NCBI GenBank assembly: GCA_039545295.1
Contig: BCIK01000027.1
Location: forward strand, 87,781-151,780
DNA length: 64,000 nucleotides
Origin: Udeniomyces pyricola
Taxonomy: Eukaryota; Basidiomycota; Tremellomycetes; Cystofilobasidiales; Mrakiaceae
Direction of reading: 5' to 3'
Shown here: positions 22,459-36,315 of the stretch, piece by piece
How positions within the stretch are numbered: position 1 is the stretch's first letter
Layout: every line of letters begins with the position of its first letter
Notes under the pieces: model-generated
What the model was told of the DNA's origin: nothing
The model's database searches: none
Seen by the model: the letters and a program-made list of their open reading frames with translations, nothing else
Position numbers and translations under genes: made by a program

Positions 22459-24988
22459 CTAATGTCCACTACCAGCCACATCAACATCCCCACATGGCAA
22501 AGCAATCACCCTTCCTTCGTCCACCATTTCGCTTTCCCTCGTATCCCTACATTCCATCTCCTCTGTCCCACCCTCTAGCCCTACCCCATACCTCTCCATC
22601 TCCTCCAGCCCCACACGCCTCTCCAAATCCCTCTTGAACCGTTTCAACCGATCCTTCGCCGTCGCGTTCGACCGCGTCGCATCAAACCCTCGCTCGCGCT
22701 GACGTCTCGCGATATCGTCCCAATCCAGCCGGATCGCCGCCTGAGCCGAAGCAAGGACCGAGAGGATTAAAGACGCATCCTGCAAAACAAGAGAAAAAAA
22801 AAGAAGAAGAAAACGTATCCCCCCCCCGCCAACAACAACAACAACAACAAACGACGACAAACACGAGCGAATACGATGTAATCAAGAGGTTCGCGTTAGA
22901 AAGGTTAACCTTGACAGGGTCCCCCTTGGGAGCGAGCCCAGTCGGAACGAGTGAATAACACACGATTCGACAACTGTTCGTATGACGTCGGATTACCAAC
23001 ATCTCCTGAGTGACATCAGACTGACGTACCTCAGCATCCGACCACGGTCTGTACGACGATCCCGGTTTAGCCCGAGACTTCCTTCCATTCGCCACCGTGT
23101 TGGCTCCAGCAGCCACAGTACTCGTCAAGCCTTGGCCCGGTCGATGCATCGTCGAACCCGTTAGATCGGTAGACGACGTTCGTTTTTTGCGAGCTGATGC
23201 TTTGCGTTTGGTCGTCGCAGTCAAGGCTTTCTGGCTTGTGTTCACCTTTTGGAAAGCAGGCGCGAGGATATAAGACACATCCATTTGGGGGAAGTTTTTT
23301 AACATCAGAACACATCTCGCCCAGCACATTTCAACTGGTACGTTCGTCCATAACCAGGCCGTTGTAAAGTCGAAAGAAAGCCATTATGACGTACTCTGAA
23401 TGACCGATCTTTAGGATCGTCCTTTTCGAGAAACACCTCGTTCACCCAAGCATCCTCCTCCTCGAAGTTATCCTCGAACTCTCCATCGTCGTCGATGACC
23501 TTCCTCTGATCTGCACCACAATCAAGCTCTGTTTCTCCTTTTGTATCCTCCGTGTTGAGGTTTGTCGAGAAAAGATCAAAGCCGGTAGATGCGGTTGAGG
23601 TTGCAAGAGGTGATCCTGACCTAGCCGAAGTTGACCGTTTACGTTTGGAAGAAGAACCGGATGATGCCGCGTCCGTTGAGATACGAGTAGCCAGGGAGGG
23701 TCGATGTCGGCTCTTGGTCACCGACGTTGTCTTGGCTGCGCCTACATGAGTCGAAGCAATGTCGGCTTCAGCGTTATTGTTCCCCTGTCCGACCCGATTT
23801 TCGACACAAACATCAATGATAGCCGACTCGGCGTCCATCTCAGACAGGTCGCTCAAGGGTGAACTATTCTCTTCCCTAAATGGTTCAGTCTTGATGCCCC
23901 CCTTCCCGGAAAACCCAGCGCCTAGTTTTGCCTCGGCTTTTCGCTTCGCTTTCTTGTGGGTACGAGCGTTGTGGCGTTTCGTCGGCGGTGGTGGTGGTAG
24001 CGGTGAGAGGGGCGGAGGGCTCGATTCAGCAGGACTAAGACTAGAATGGCTCGAGCTTCTGGTTGGTATCCTAGTATGTGGGAAGGGTGTTGTTGGGTCT
24101 GTTGGCCGATCAGCGTTCGATGGACCCGTGGGCGTGAGGAGGGCGCGGAGCTCTTGCGAGACGACATCCGTAAGGAGCCAAAGTGGGTTATCAAGTTGCT
24201 TATCACGGTTATCCCGGGGGTACTCAGAGGTGGCCGGTGACTGAATTGTAGGATGATATGGGTTTACAGTTAATAGGCTCGTAGAAGTTGCGCTACCGGG
24301 CTGGACGTCTGCGGGCCGGAGCAGTCCATGAGGCTGCTGCAAGGGCGGTAGCGGATACAGGCTCGGCGGCTGCGGGCCAGAGTCATATCTTGGCTTCTTG
24401 GGCAACGAGGGCGGTGGTGAGAGTGGGAGAGGCGAATGGTGCATGGATGGATAGCTGAATGTCGATCCATGAGGATTTAGTTCGTGAGATGAAGATGAAT
24501 TTGAAGCAGTGGGGTGAGGCAGAGAAGGGTCCACGCTACGAGGTCCTGCACGGACAGAGGTCCGGGCTTGATTGTGGGGCGGCCAGTACATGGGAAGCGA
24601 ATCGAGGGGTTGTGGCTGCATCACCATGGTTCATCAGGATTGGAATGGGAATGGTGAGTTGTTCAATCAGCAAACACCACTTAAAAGCCATTGACCGGTC
24701 AATAGCATGTGGACGTACCAAGAAGGGAGCCCGTGATCTCGGATGATCATGATCCGCCTGTAGCTGCTGGGGCGCCTGCGCATGCGGTCCCCATCTTTCC
24801 GGTCGTCCTTGTCGTCCGGACCATGAGGGTGACTCATACGTCAGAACTGATCGTACCTCATCACTTGGATGCTTCCACATACGCTCATAAGGATCACTGG
24901 ATTGAGAGGGTTCGGACTCGGCGGCGGCGGCGTAAGGATGAGGATGCATGGGATCGAGTGAGGAGTCGTTGGGGCGACAGTGATTCAT
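22459..24988 (-). CDS. Myb/SANT-like nuclear protein, function unknown
   Basis: Probable 746-residue protein from exons 24719-24988, 23391-24615, 22910-23334 and 22459-22779. The N-terminal 400 residues are Pro/Ser-rich, with a basic HNARTHKKAKRKAEAK patch and a later SSKRKRSTSARS patch that look like nuclear localisation signals. An acidic block (DDDGEFEDNFEEEDAW) precedes EMCWARCVLMLKNFPQMD. The C-terminal region has a Myb-like layout: SYRPWSDAE (first Trp helix), a middle helix, DWDDIARRQRERGFDATRSN, then a basic helix TAKDRLKRFKRDL. This suggests DNA or chromatin binding; I cannot name the family. Two joints are uncertain. The intron at 23335-23390 is only about 56 nt. The stretch after WSDAE may hide a further 48-nt intron that would remove some non-conserved residues. 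Confidence 0.62.
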
Positions 24989-25622
24989 GAAAGAGTGAAT
25001 TGGTAGGCTGTCCGGCGCGCTGCAGTCAGGTAGCGAGGCCGATGACTTTGGTGTGGAACAAGAGATGGCTGATCGATCGGCAGATAATTATGAGGCTTAT
25101 TATAAAGGTTGTGGAGGAGGTCGATGCCAATGACGATTCGACAAGGCCGCTCGGCTGGATGAGAGAAGCAAGTCAAGAGTAAGATCCATCTAAAGCACAA
25201 TGAGGATGAGGATGTATCATACAACGAGACTAATGAGACCGATTGCAAAGTGCTGACTCATGAAACCGGGAACATAAACGTTGGGGTCAGGGCGTTCAGC
25301 CGGGAAAAGAGCAATTAAAGGGGTCAGAACAGTCAACAGGGCCTGCACGCTATACTCGATCAGAAGATCTGATTCGAATGCAGAGAAAGAATATATGACG
25401 ATCAAGAAGTTCTGTTCCTTTTGCGGTACGGTTTGCTGCACACATCCCATGCCTTTATTTTGATCTAACATACTAATACGGCAAAACGATGCGCACTCAA
25501 AGAGAGCCTCACAGGAAATACAAAGCGGAAGAAAGGAGAAACCCAAGATGTGTGGGCGATGGAGAACCCCAGAAAACAAAAAGATTAAAGGGGGTTCACA
25601 CCCCTTTTCGACTTGAAGCAGT
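24989..25622. other. Intergenic between the Myb-like gene start and the GDH stop
   Basis: These 634 bases hold the promoter of the minus-strand Myb-like gene and the 3' UTR of the glutamate dehydrogenase gene. No conserved exon or RNA gene was recognised. Confidence 0.5.
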
Positions 25623-28159
<2,537 letters not shown>

Positions 28160-29054
28160 GATTGTGATTGAGTGGGGTGTAAGGGGATGGGTGGATGGGT
28201 GGAGTGGATTGATGATGGATGGGTGATGGGGACGGAGGAGGTGATGGATGGAACGAGGGAGGAGAAAGAGAAAGAGAAAGCGCTGAGCGATGGATGGATT
28301 GGCGTCTGGTTTGGTTCCCTGCGTTTTTCCTTATCTCCGTTTGAATTGGTCACTCGCCCGCTGCCTTTTTGCCTTCTCCCAAACCCGACTGTGCCCTTTC
28401 GGCTGGCCGCGCCGAGTCCCCAGTGCAATGGAATTCATCTGCTCTGCTGGCTCTGCCTCTTGTTTCTCATCTTCATCGTCCCCGCTCACCGACGCGTCAC
28501 TCACTCGCTCCCAATAAACATCAGTCACACACACACACACACCGGCCAGAGACGTCGACGAGCTGTCGTTGCCGAGAATTCCAACCTGAGATTTCATATC
28601 ATCATTTCCACCTTCCCTTCAGTACTTATCAATGATCTGCCAGTTGCTCAACGTCATGAGTATATATATATATATATAGTGCATGTAGGCACATCGCTTC
28701 AGTCAAAGGTAATCATCTCCCCAGACGTATGCGTGCAGTCTCTTTCATGATCACATAATCGATCCTCATGATACCCAAGATCACGTTTTCAATCTCGTCA
28801 CACATCAACTTACGGTGCCTATAGCACTATATTGCTCCGGCTTTCGTGAAACTTCGTTCGAACTTGACTATCATCACTTGTGCTCTTTACTGTACATGAC
28901 GCCGTACCGAAGCAATATTACTCGATTACCAATTGCAGTTTCTCTGCTGATAATCAAGTCCTGGTGCTCTAGCGTTTTCGGTAGCTACAGCCCGGCCGGC
29001 AGATCAAGGTGCTCCTCTCCAACTGACGTACTACTATTATACCGAAATCTAATA
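28160..29054. other. Intergenic upstream of GDH
   Basis: These 895 bases separate the GDH start from the 3' end of the next minus-strand gene. The GDH-proximal part is rich in GGATGG and GGTGATG repeats on the plus strand. Further out are a CA repeat (28531-28543) and a TA repeat (28660-28678). No gene was seen. Confidence 0.5.
28660..28678. repeat. (TA)n dinucleotide repeat
   Basis: About nine TA units in the GDH upstream region. Confidence 0.9.
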
Positions 29055-31232
29055 TCATTTCGTTGCCTGCTCTTCCACAGCTTTCGCTTCATCCGCCGCA
29101 AATGTGCCCTCAAACGTTGTGCCCTTTGTCTTGTCCTGCCCGTCATTCCCGCCATCCGCTGCTTCTGGCTGCACGACATGGTTGTTCCCTTCCTGTCCCA
29201 TCTTCACCTCGGTGACGGCAGGCTCAGGGCCGCACATCCTTTCAATTGCCTCCTCGTCCACTTTGCGGCGTCTGAATGCCTCCCTGACCTGTTGCCTTGT
29301 AAAGATAGGCATGAACGTAGGTCGTGACTTGTCAAACGTCTCGGACACAGCCTGCTCGACTCCGCCCCTCTCCTCCTTTGGGACCAGCTGATACATTTGT
29401 GCAACTCGGTGGGGGCGAGCAGGACTGGATCTGGATACGAGTGAATTGCGGGCGAAAAATTGCCAAGTCGAGGCGTGGATGGGGATGTTGCGAGATTGGA
29501 GATGGTCCAGGAAACGAGGGGTCTCTCCAGGGCGGAAATAAGATAGTTTGCGAGTGATCTGAAAGGAGGTGAGCCAGAAAGTCTAGTGTAAGTATGTCTA
29601 GGCGTATAAGATGTACGCCTTACTTTTCCTTCCACAATGACTGAGTTGATCTCGAAATGTCCCGCCCTCGGGACACTAGATCAATATCGCAAGACTAAGC
29701 TCTCGGTGCCAGACTTACCATGTTCGCGGTGTCAGTGTACACGCTTAGGCGTTCACGAACAATCAATGCTGCCATAGACGCCAAGGAATAATGTTCTGGC
29801 GGTAGCGATCTTGATTGACAGGCAAAGGCAAGCATCCTAAGCAACTCCTCAGACGAAAGCTTGGGATACTTTTCGAGGAGGGCGAAAACGACCATAGCAA
29901 ATGCGGACAAAGGATTGTGGTTTTTTATCCACGCGTTTCTCGCCTCCACGTTCCGATCAGACAGCATGGCTGAAGGTACCAGCTGATTTGTAACTGAAAC
30001 GTAGAAATGCCTCAATAGCCTGGAGGCGAACGCGATTCGGCCCTTCGACGGCGAAGAAGCGAGTGAAGACAGGATGGGAGAGAGGAAGTGAAGTGCTGAT
30101 AGAGGTTCGACTTGACGTGACGGTAAGGACCCAAAGTAATGGAACGCGATTTTTTGGAACTGGAAGACGATGACAAAAACGTTGGGTAAGAAAGTCAATG
30201 AAATAGACGTGGTCTGAGCTTCAACGGCTCTCAACTAAAAGAAGCCCCTACAACATCAAAGCCAACGCGATCGACAGACTCTAGTGGTTGAGAGCCATTT
30301 GGCCATATAGGCTTCATGCTGTGGCAACGATAAAAGACGTCACGTACCTGCGTTTCGTAGTCGTCGTTCACCGCCAAGTTTTCATTCGTGTCTGCGCCCT
30401 TCACGCTTCCTTCCGCCCCCGCCATCCTCTCCTCCCTCGCCTCTGTCTGCAGCTTCTGGACCAGCAGATATAGTTCTTCCCAATCTTCCATCTCTAGCAA
30501 CAGGTCCAGCTGATGTGGCCTCATGTTCCGATTTATCTGCTGTCTGAGTTCCGTTGGAATCCCTGGATCGCGCAATGTATTCTCGAGCAGGTCTTGATAC
30601 TGGACATAGGAATTGTGCAGCTGAGTCTTGAGTTTGGGAGATAAGCCTGGTTCATTGTTCGTCTTGGAAGTCCTCTTGTAGGCACGGACGTTGTCGGTGT
30701 AAATGCGAATGACGTTGAGCACGTATTCATAGACAACAGGAAGAGGAAGTGGTCGGGTGTTGAGGGCTTGGACCAAGGCAGCAGGTGAAGCCTGGAGAAA
30801 GCTCAGAGGTTCAGTCGGAAGTTGGGAGAAAGCCTTTTGGACCGACTGGGTATTAGACTCGAGTGAGGTGGGTTGTGGGTTGGCCGAGGCCTGGTGAAGA
30901 GGGAGAGCGGAGCTGAAGGGGCGCGAAGTGTGGGTAGCCAAGACGTGCTGGCGCGAGGTTCGGGAGGCGACAGAGCACAGATGAGTAGCCGCGATCGAGA
31001 GTTGAGGTACAACACAAGCGAAAGATCGATGGTGGAATTGCGCGGTCGTTGGGGTCAAAGAATAGAGAGCAGATGAAGGGGCAGAAAAGGCAAAGCGCCT
31101 GGCGGGCCAAGATCCGGCAGCGACAAGACCTGAGTGGAGTGGCAGACGCACGTCATCAAGATGAGCAGTTGGACAAAGACGTAGACCGGGTATTGATCCG
31201 TTTCAAGGACACGTACTCGACAATTTCGACAT
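29055..31232 (-). CDS. Mitochondrially targeted protein, function unknown
   Basis: Best model is about 589 residues from exons 31217-31232, 30348-31129, 29719-30159 (or up to 30234), 29624-29650 and 29055-29558. The start MSKLS is supplied by a 16-nt first exon; without it the reading frame has no nearby ATG. The first 100 residues are rich in Arg, Ser, Ala and His and almost free of acids, a strong mitochondrial presequence signature. The rest is helical with no motif I recognise: blocks such as VVYEYVLNVIRIYTDN, LLLEMEDWEELYLLVQKL and KYPKLSSEELLRMLAFA resemble helical-repeat RNA-binding mitochondrial factors, but this is only an impression. The C-terminal 60 residues are acidic and low complexity. 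The acceptor of the 27-nt exon would be GAG, which is unusual. Confidence 0.62.
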
Positions 31233-31994
31233 GGTCAGACGACGTTGACAGACAGACAAAAGTCGGAAAGTGGAGCGTGGCGAAGTGGTTCAAAGCGATC
31301 AAACGTCAGCGCCTGACCGGCCCCGGGATGACCTTCTCCCGCATTGCTTGACGCGGTTTACTCGTTACGAACTCAACTTTGTGCAACGAAAGACGGATTT
31401 TGCAGGATCATGATGCCAACGTTGCAATTTTATTTTATTTGTCAAGTGAGGCAAGGGGCTGGGGTTCATCATGCATGAGGTGTTTTGGGACCATCATCGG
31501 ATGCGCCAGCTAGAGTGTTAGCATCACGCATGACGATGCAACACGTGCAACTTGCATGCAAGCGGACTGCATTATGCATGGAATTCATGATGCATATATA
31601 CATATGGTTGCGGCTGAGCGCTGATTGATCATGCCCCCGGAAAACTAGCTTGCACCATGACTGAAGATTCGAGGCATGTTGCATGTTATCTAAGCGACCG
31701 CATTGTCTGCGTTGCGATACTGCCTTTTCCCTCTTCAATTATCAGCGTTGGCCCAGCCGACCGCTGAGCTCTATAATCCATTCACCCACTTTCCTGAAGC
31801 GCTAGTCTCCAACCAACTGACACCGCCACAGCCTCCATTCCGCTTAGCCTTTCGCCTCGCTAGTTCTGGTGCTGGAGGATGAATGACCAAGACGATGACG
31901 CATGCAAGTCTGCTCATGCCACATGCATCGGCCACGTCGCAGCGGGAAACAAAGCTCGGACGGACGTCGACTTTTCCTTTTTTTTGTTCGTTCT
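31233..31994. other. Intergenic upstream of the mitochondrial-protein gene
   Basis: These 762 bases include promoter sequence for the minus-strand gene to the left and the 3' UTR of BolA2. Around 31460-31700 there are many GCATG and ATGCAT words. No coding exon was recognised. Confidence 0.5.
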
Positions 31995-32728
31995 TTAGGG
32001 GTTCGGCCGAACTTTGCCACCTTGCTCGGCAAACTGAGCGGGCGTCAACGTTTTCTACATGGGGAAAAAGAAAGGAGGGGGTAGCAAGGATGAATTGAGC
32101 AAGACATTTTGGAGAAGGCGTTAGAAGGAAAGGTGGACAATGGCTTGGAGGTGCGACATCAGATAAGGAAGGGAAAGACGAGAGAGCGAACCTGAGAGAA
32201 CGCGTGCAAGAGGGCAATCTCGTCGGCGAGGATGGAGTTGACTGTACAAGTGGACATGACCAATGACCAGCATCAAAGTAAACGGCAGGCAGCAAAGTGA
32301 AGCAGGTAAACAGTCAGGTCCCTGCGTTGCGCTCATAGCAATGAATGAATGGTCCAGGTCCGTTGGATTCGAGCAGATCGAAAGACGCGACGGGACTGGC
32401 AACGTACTAAGTCGGTTTCGCTTGAGGGTGTTGAGGCCGTCAAAGTCACTCGCAACGACGATTATCGAGTAGCTAGATCCACATCCTGAGGAGCTATCGG
32501 TGATGTCCTACAGATTGAAACAGGCCCAGAGTCGAAGGAGAACGAGTGAGTGAGCAAGGGTGAAGGTGATGGACAGCTAGCTCATGGGTGTCGGTCGTCG
32601 TGGAGCAGTTGTCGGCGGCGACTGGCGCACCAACGGACGAGGCTCTATGAGGTAAAACGCACGAGATGGACGAGATCTTTGAGACCTGATGCGAGCTTGG
32701 ATCGAAGTTGGTCTTGTGAGACGAACAT
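31995..32728 (-). CDS. BOL2: BolA-like protein 2 (Fra2/Bol2), cytosolic iron-sulfur regulator
   Basis: A complete 91-residue BolA2 from four small exons: 32663-32728, 32408-32507, 32192-32241 and 31995-32054 (276 nt). It reads MFVSQDQLRSKLASGL at the start, DSSSGCGSSYSIIVVASDF in the middle and LLHAFSQKTLTPAQF near the end. Cys31 and His68 fall exactly at the residues that ligate the shared 2Fe-2S cluster with monothiol glutaredoxin in BolA2 proteins. The Arg-His-Arg often found before the RLVN helix is Arg-Asn-Arg here. Family role: with Grx3/4 it delivers clusters and senses iron status. It is divergent from the RRM/F-box gene, their starts 224 bases apart. Confidence 0.95.
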
Positions 32729-32951
32729 GATGAAGAGGAAGCGGTGAAGAGAAAGAGAAGGGAAGGGAAATGACTAGGGCGGGGCTGGGTGGGCGTGAGT
32801 CGGCTGGAACGTGGAACGGTCTTTCTCCCATTGCCACCTTGTCACCAGCTCAGCAGACAAACATTGTATACACTCTGATCGGGCCTAGCTATAATACGTA
32901 CACTCACCCCTCCACGCTGCCTCTCCTACCTTCTTGGCTCTGCCGCCCTCG
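32729..32951. promoter_or_regulatory. Short divergent promoter, BolA2 and RRM/F-box gene
   Basis: Only 223 bases separate the two start codons, so both promoters must share this space. A purine-rich patch lies on the BolA2 side (32729-32770) and a C-rich one on the other. No recognised operator. Confidence 0.5.
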
Positions 32952-35457
32952 ATGCAGCACGTGTCATCAGCATCCCAACATCAACGCAGGTCAGGTCGCC
33001 TTGAAAGACCCTCGACATCTCGAACCGGAAGCCAAATCACCAGATCCCCCCTCGCCGAGGGTTCAAAGTCAGGAGCTTTCCGACTACCTGTCCACCCTGC
33101 CCAGACCCTATCCCCAGCCGATGATCGCCGCAACTCTCAAATTTCCCATACCGGAGTAACTGGAGACCATGGTGACACCTCTAGTTCTGTGGTGTCCTAC
33201 GCTTCGTCCCGCGCAATGAACGCTGCTCCTCCGGCGGCGGAAGAAGGCGTCAAGGTGCGATCATCCTCCAGCTCCAGTCTTCCCAGAATGATATCAATCT
33301 CTAGTGTCACTTCTCTTCCAGCCTGGATCATCTTTCGACTGATATTTAGGCTATTGCTGCTCTACTACACTGGCCAACACTTTTGCCGTTCACGCTCGAC
33401 TGGCATGCCCACGAGCTCGGCCATCGTTGAGCGGTCAAGGCGAAAGAGCGGGAAGGGCATCTGGCCCGTCCGCAGCAACTCTTGACCTTTGTTCTCTGAC
33501 ATGGATGTACCTCTTACCAATGATCTGACTCGATCAATCTTACTTCGCACCTGGTGCTCGTCATCCTTAGGTCTTTGCTGGGAACCTCAGCTACAAGGCC
33601 ACCGAAGATGATCTCAAGGCGTTGTTCGAACCCTTGGGTGGGGACATGTATGTCACAGTTCTCTTAGCTACTCACCACGGCTTCATCTTCTGGACCTATG
33701 TGACACTTTGTGACACCTGTTGAGACTTCATCTCGTCTCTTTCCTTCTTCCTCTACCCCTGTACAAACCATGCGTGATGATCCGTTTTTAGTCTCTCGGT
33801 CCGCATCGTCTTCAGAGGCACTCGCTCGTCCGGCTATGGATTCATTGTTTACAGGAATCAGTCTGACGCCGAGAAGGTTGTTAGGGAGCTCAACGGACTC
33901 GGTACGTAGCCTTCATGACTGTCACCTCCTCTGCGAAAGACTGATGAGCTGAAGATCGACGCAGAGGTTACAAATAGATAGGTATGCGAGATGACTGATA
34001 TGAACTTTCTATCTTGCGTGTTCTCTGATCAATTCCGAAATCTTCAAATCCGTTCGATCATCTTCCCCTCCAGACATTGATGGTCGAGCACTCCAGGTCG
34101 AACTTGCCAAGCATGCGGAGCCTGGTAAGGAGCCGAAGAAGAAGTCTAAATCCAAGAAAGCCAATCAAGCATCCCCAACTGCGGTCGCCCTTGATGGCGA
34201 GGAGAAAACTGTGCAAGAAAACAACAAGACGACCGATCATCTTGACGCAGAGACTAGGGCCAAGGCCAGACAAACCGTACGTTATCGCATCTCACCCGAG
34301 CTTGTTCGTAATCAGATGATTGTATCTCGATTGCTGAAGATCACATGAACGCTTTCTCCGTTGGGTCCGTTCTTCCTTGCGTCTCGTGATGTTGAGCGTA
34401 GGTACTTGATCGACCGGTCATGAGGCTCCTCGAGCCGTCCTCGCCTCACAATCAGCAGGAAGCAACGACTAGTCCCTCGAACCAAGACCGCCGGGTCTGG
34501 CTCGACGTGCGTGTGACAATGCCCATTGGCCCTTGGCCCTGTTCCTTGCTTGCATCCCCTAGAGAACGAGACTGACCATGACATGTCGAACCTTCTAATC
34601 GTCTCCTAGTCCTTCCCGCCACGCTATCAAAACCGGACTACCATTTCGCCCCTCTTCTCTGCAAGAACGCCTTTCCGATCAATCGACCATCTGCCATCCG
34701 AACTCCTCTCGCTCATCGCCGATTACTGCGGTAGGTCGGAGTACCCTAAGCTGTGCCTTCTCAGTAGGGCCTTTAGGGCAATAGCTTCCCCTAGACTCTA
34801 CGAGGTCATGACGCTGCGACGAGGATGGTACCTCGACCCCTTTCTCGAACCTGTATGTGGTTCCATCCATCCCCTCGCGATCCTGTGCGTCCGCATCCAT
34901 ACATCGCTAATCTGAATATCTTTCCTCCCTCTGATCCGTCTTGTCGCCACGTACTGCTGCACCGAACCCAGTCCGCCTCGTTGGATTTCCAACGACTCGG
35001 GTTAGCTCTGACGCTCGAATGCATCATCGAGTTGAAACTCAGTTCTCATGATCGTTACCCTCCCTTTCGACTCGCCCACCCTCACATCCAACGGATCATC
35101 TTTGAATTTGACGCCCGCAACGATCCCAACGTCGTCTTGAAGATGCTCGCCGCCGCGAAACCCTTCATCCGGCTGCTCGATCCCTTATCGGTCACGTTTG
35201 TTCAACTCCCGTCGTCGGAGGTTAGTCAGGGATCTGGGAGCTCGAGAGCGGCACGTTCGTTGTCGTCCTCGACATCGTCGTCGTCGTCTTCTTCGAACCA
35301 GTCGGTGTTTGTTCCTCGAGACCTTTGGCAGGCGGTTTCGAAGGCGTGGTTCTCACTCGAACGTATCGAGTTCAAGCATTGTAACGTCTTTTCGAAAGCC
35401 GCGAATGGCGTAGGTTACCCGATCCTTCCTCCTTACGCGGAGGATGTTTGCAGTTGA
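32952..35457 (+). CDS. RRM RNA-binding domain joined to an F-box-like domain
   Basis: Exons 32952-33254, 33571-33647, 33792-33901, 34074-34276, 34402-34506, 34610-34852 and 34972-35457 give 508 residues with every phase matching. Residues 102-190 form an RRM: VFAGNLSYKATEDDLKALF, VRIVFRGTRSSGYGFIVYRN (RNP1-like) and DIDGRALQVELAKH. A Lys-rich linker (KEPKKKSKSKKANQ) follows. From about residue 290 an F-box-like motif reads IDHLPSELLSLIADYCGR, then LCLLSRAFRAIASPRLYEVM; the C-terminal 160 residues look like the variable part of fungal F-box proteins. The alternative is two genes: the RRM protein ending in the next intron at about 34348, and an F-box protein starting at the ATG at 34420. The start could also be the ATG at 33216. 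RNA data would decide. Confidence 0.6.
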
Positions 35458-36315
35458 CGAATGACCCATTCCATCAGACGCGAAGAGAGATGGAGGGAAT
35501 GGGAGAGAGATGGATACTAGGTCAGAAATCCATGCACGTATAAGTGGGCGTGGCGCACTATCTCCTTAATCTTTGTCTTCTTGCTTGCGTCGGATATTTT
35601 GAAAAAGGCGGTCCTTGTTGCTTCAACGTGCCCCTTTACATGCATTTACTCCCCCTTTCACCTTCCTCTTTCTCTCTCTCTCACACTCTCTCTCACTCTC
35701 TCTCACTTACTCACTCTCACTCACTCTCTCTCACATCATATTGCATCTCTTCCGCACTTGCTCCCCTTACCAATCAATGACGTATCACCCGTGCAAGACA
35801 TATCCTAGCCCTACCATCCTCTATCATCTTTGATTCCGTCCTTGGTTCTTTGGCTTCTCCCCCTTTTTTTTCTGCCAGATGGGTACCCCCTAAATTTTGG
35901 TTTCTCTTCTTGCTCTTGGGTTGAATGGCTGCTTTCGTAATGGCCGTGCTAGAAATATACATACCTTTATAATCACGTGTTAGGCATGCGAGGATTTCAG
36001 GTGCTGCCAGTTCCGGCTGGACCTAGCTGATCACCCGGCCGGAACATTGGCCTCGTCGGAGCAGACAATCGTTCGGTTCGGGGGGGGGGGGATGATTTTA
36101 TGCGTTGGTTTTATTTTATCTTATTCAAGACGCGACGTTGGTCGAATGCGCAGGTGGCCGGGACGCGTCGTCTCTGACGCCTGGAATTTGGAATTGACAA
36201 GTCTCTAACCATTAACCACCAACCCTCCACGCCCGCACCCACACGCGCCACGTTCCCCCCCTTCTTCGTCTTCTTCCCTCCACGTCATCCGCCCTTGTCT
36301 CTTCTCTTTGCTTCC
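35458..36315. other. Intergenic between the F-box end and Mog1
   Basis: These 858 bases include a CT/CTCA-rich tract (35667-35733), T-rich stretches and a G-run (36080-36089). The last 130 bases are C-rich, as expected for the Mog1 leader. No gene was seen. Confidence 0.5.
35667..35733 (+). repeat. CT/CTCA microsatellite
   Basis: Nearly pure TC dinucleotides broken by CA, in the presumed 3' UTR of the F-box gene. Confidence 0.85.

Noticed and set aside
33481..33570. Extra coding before the RRM
   Set aside because: The stop at the end of the first reading frame lies in the intron 33255-33570; splicing at AAG/GTGCGA to GTCTTTGCT gives the RRM start in phase.
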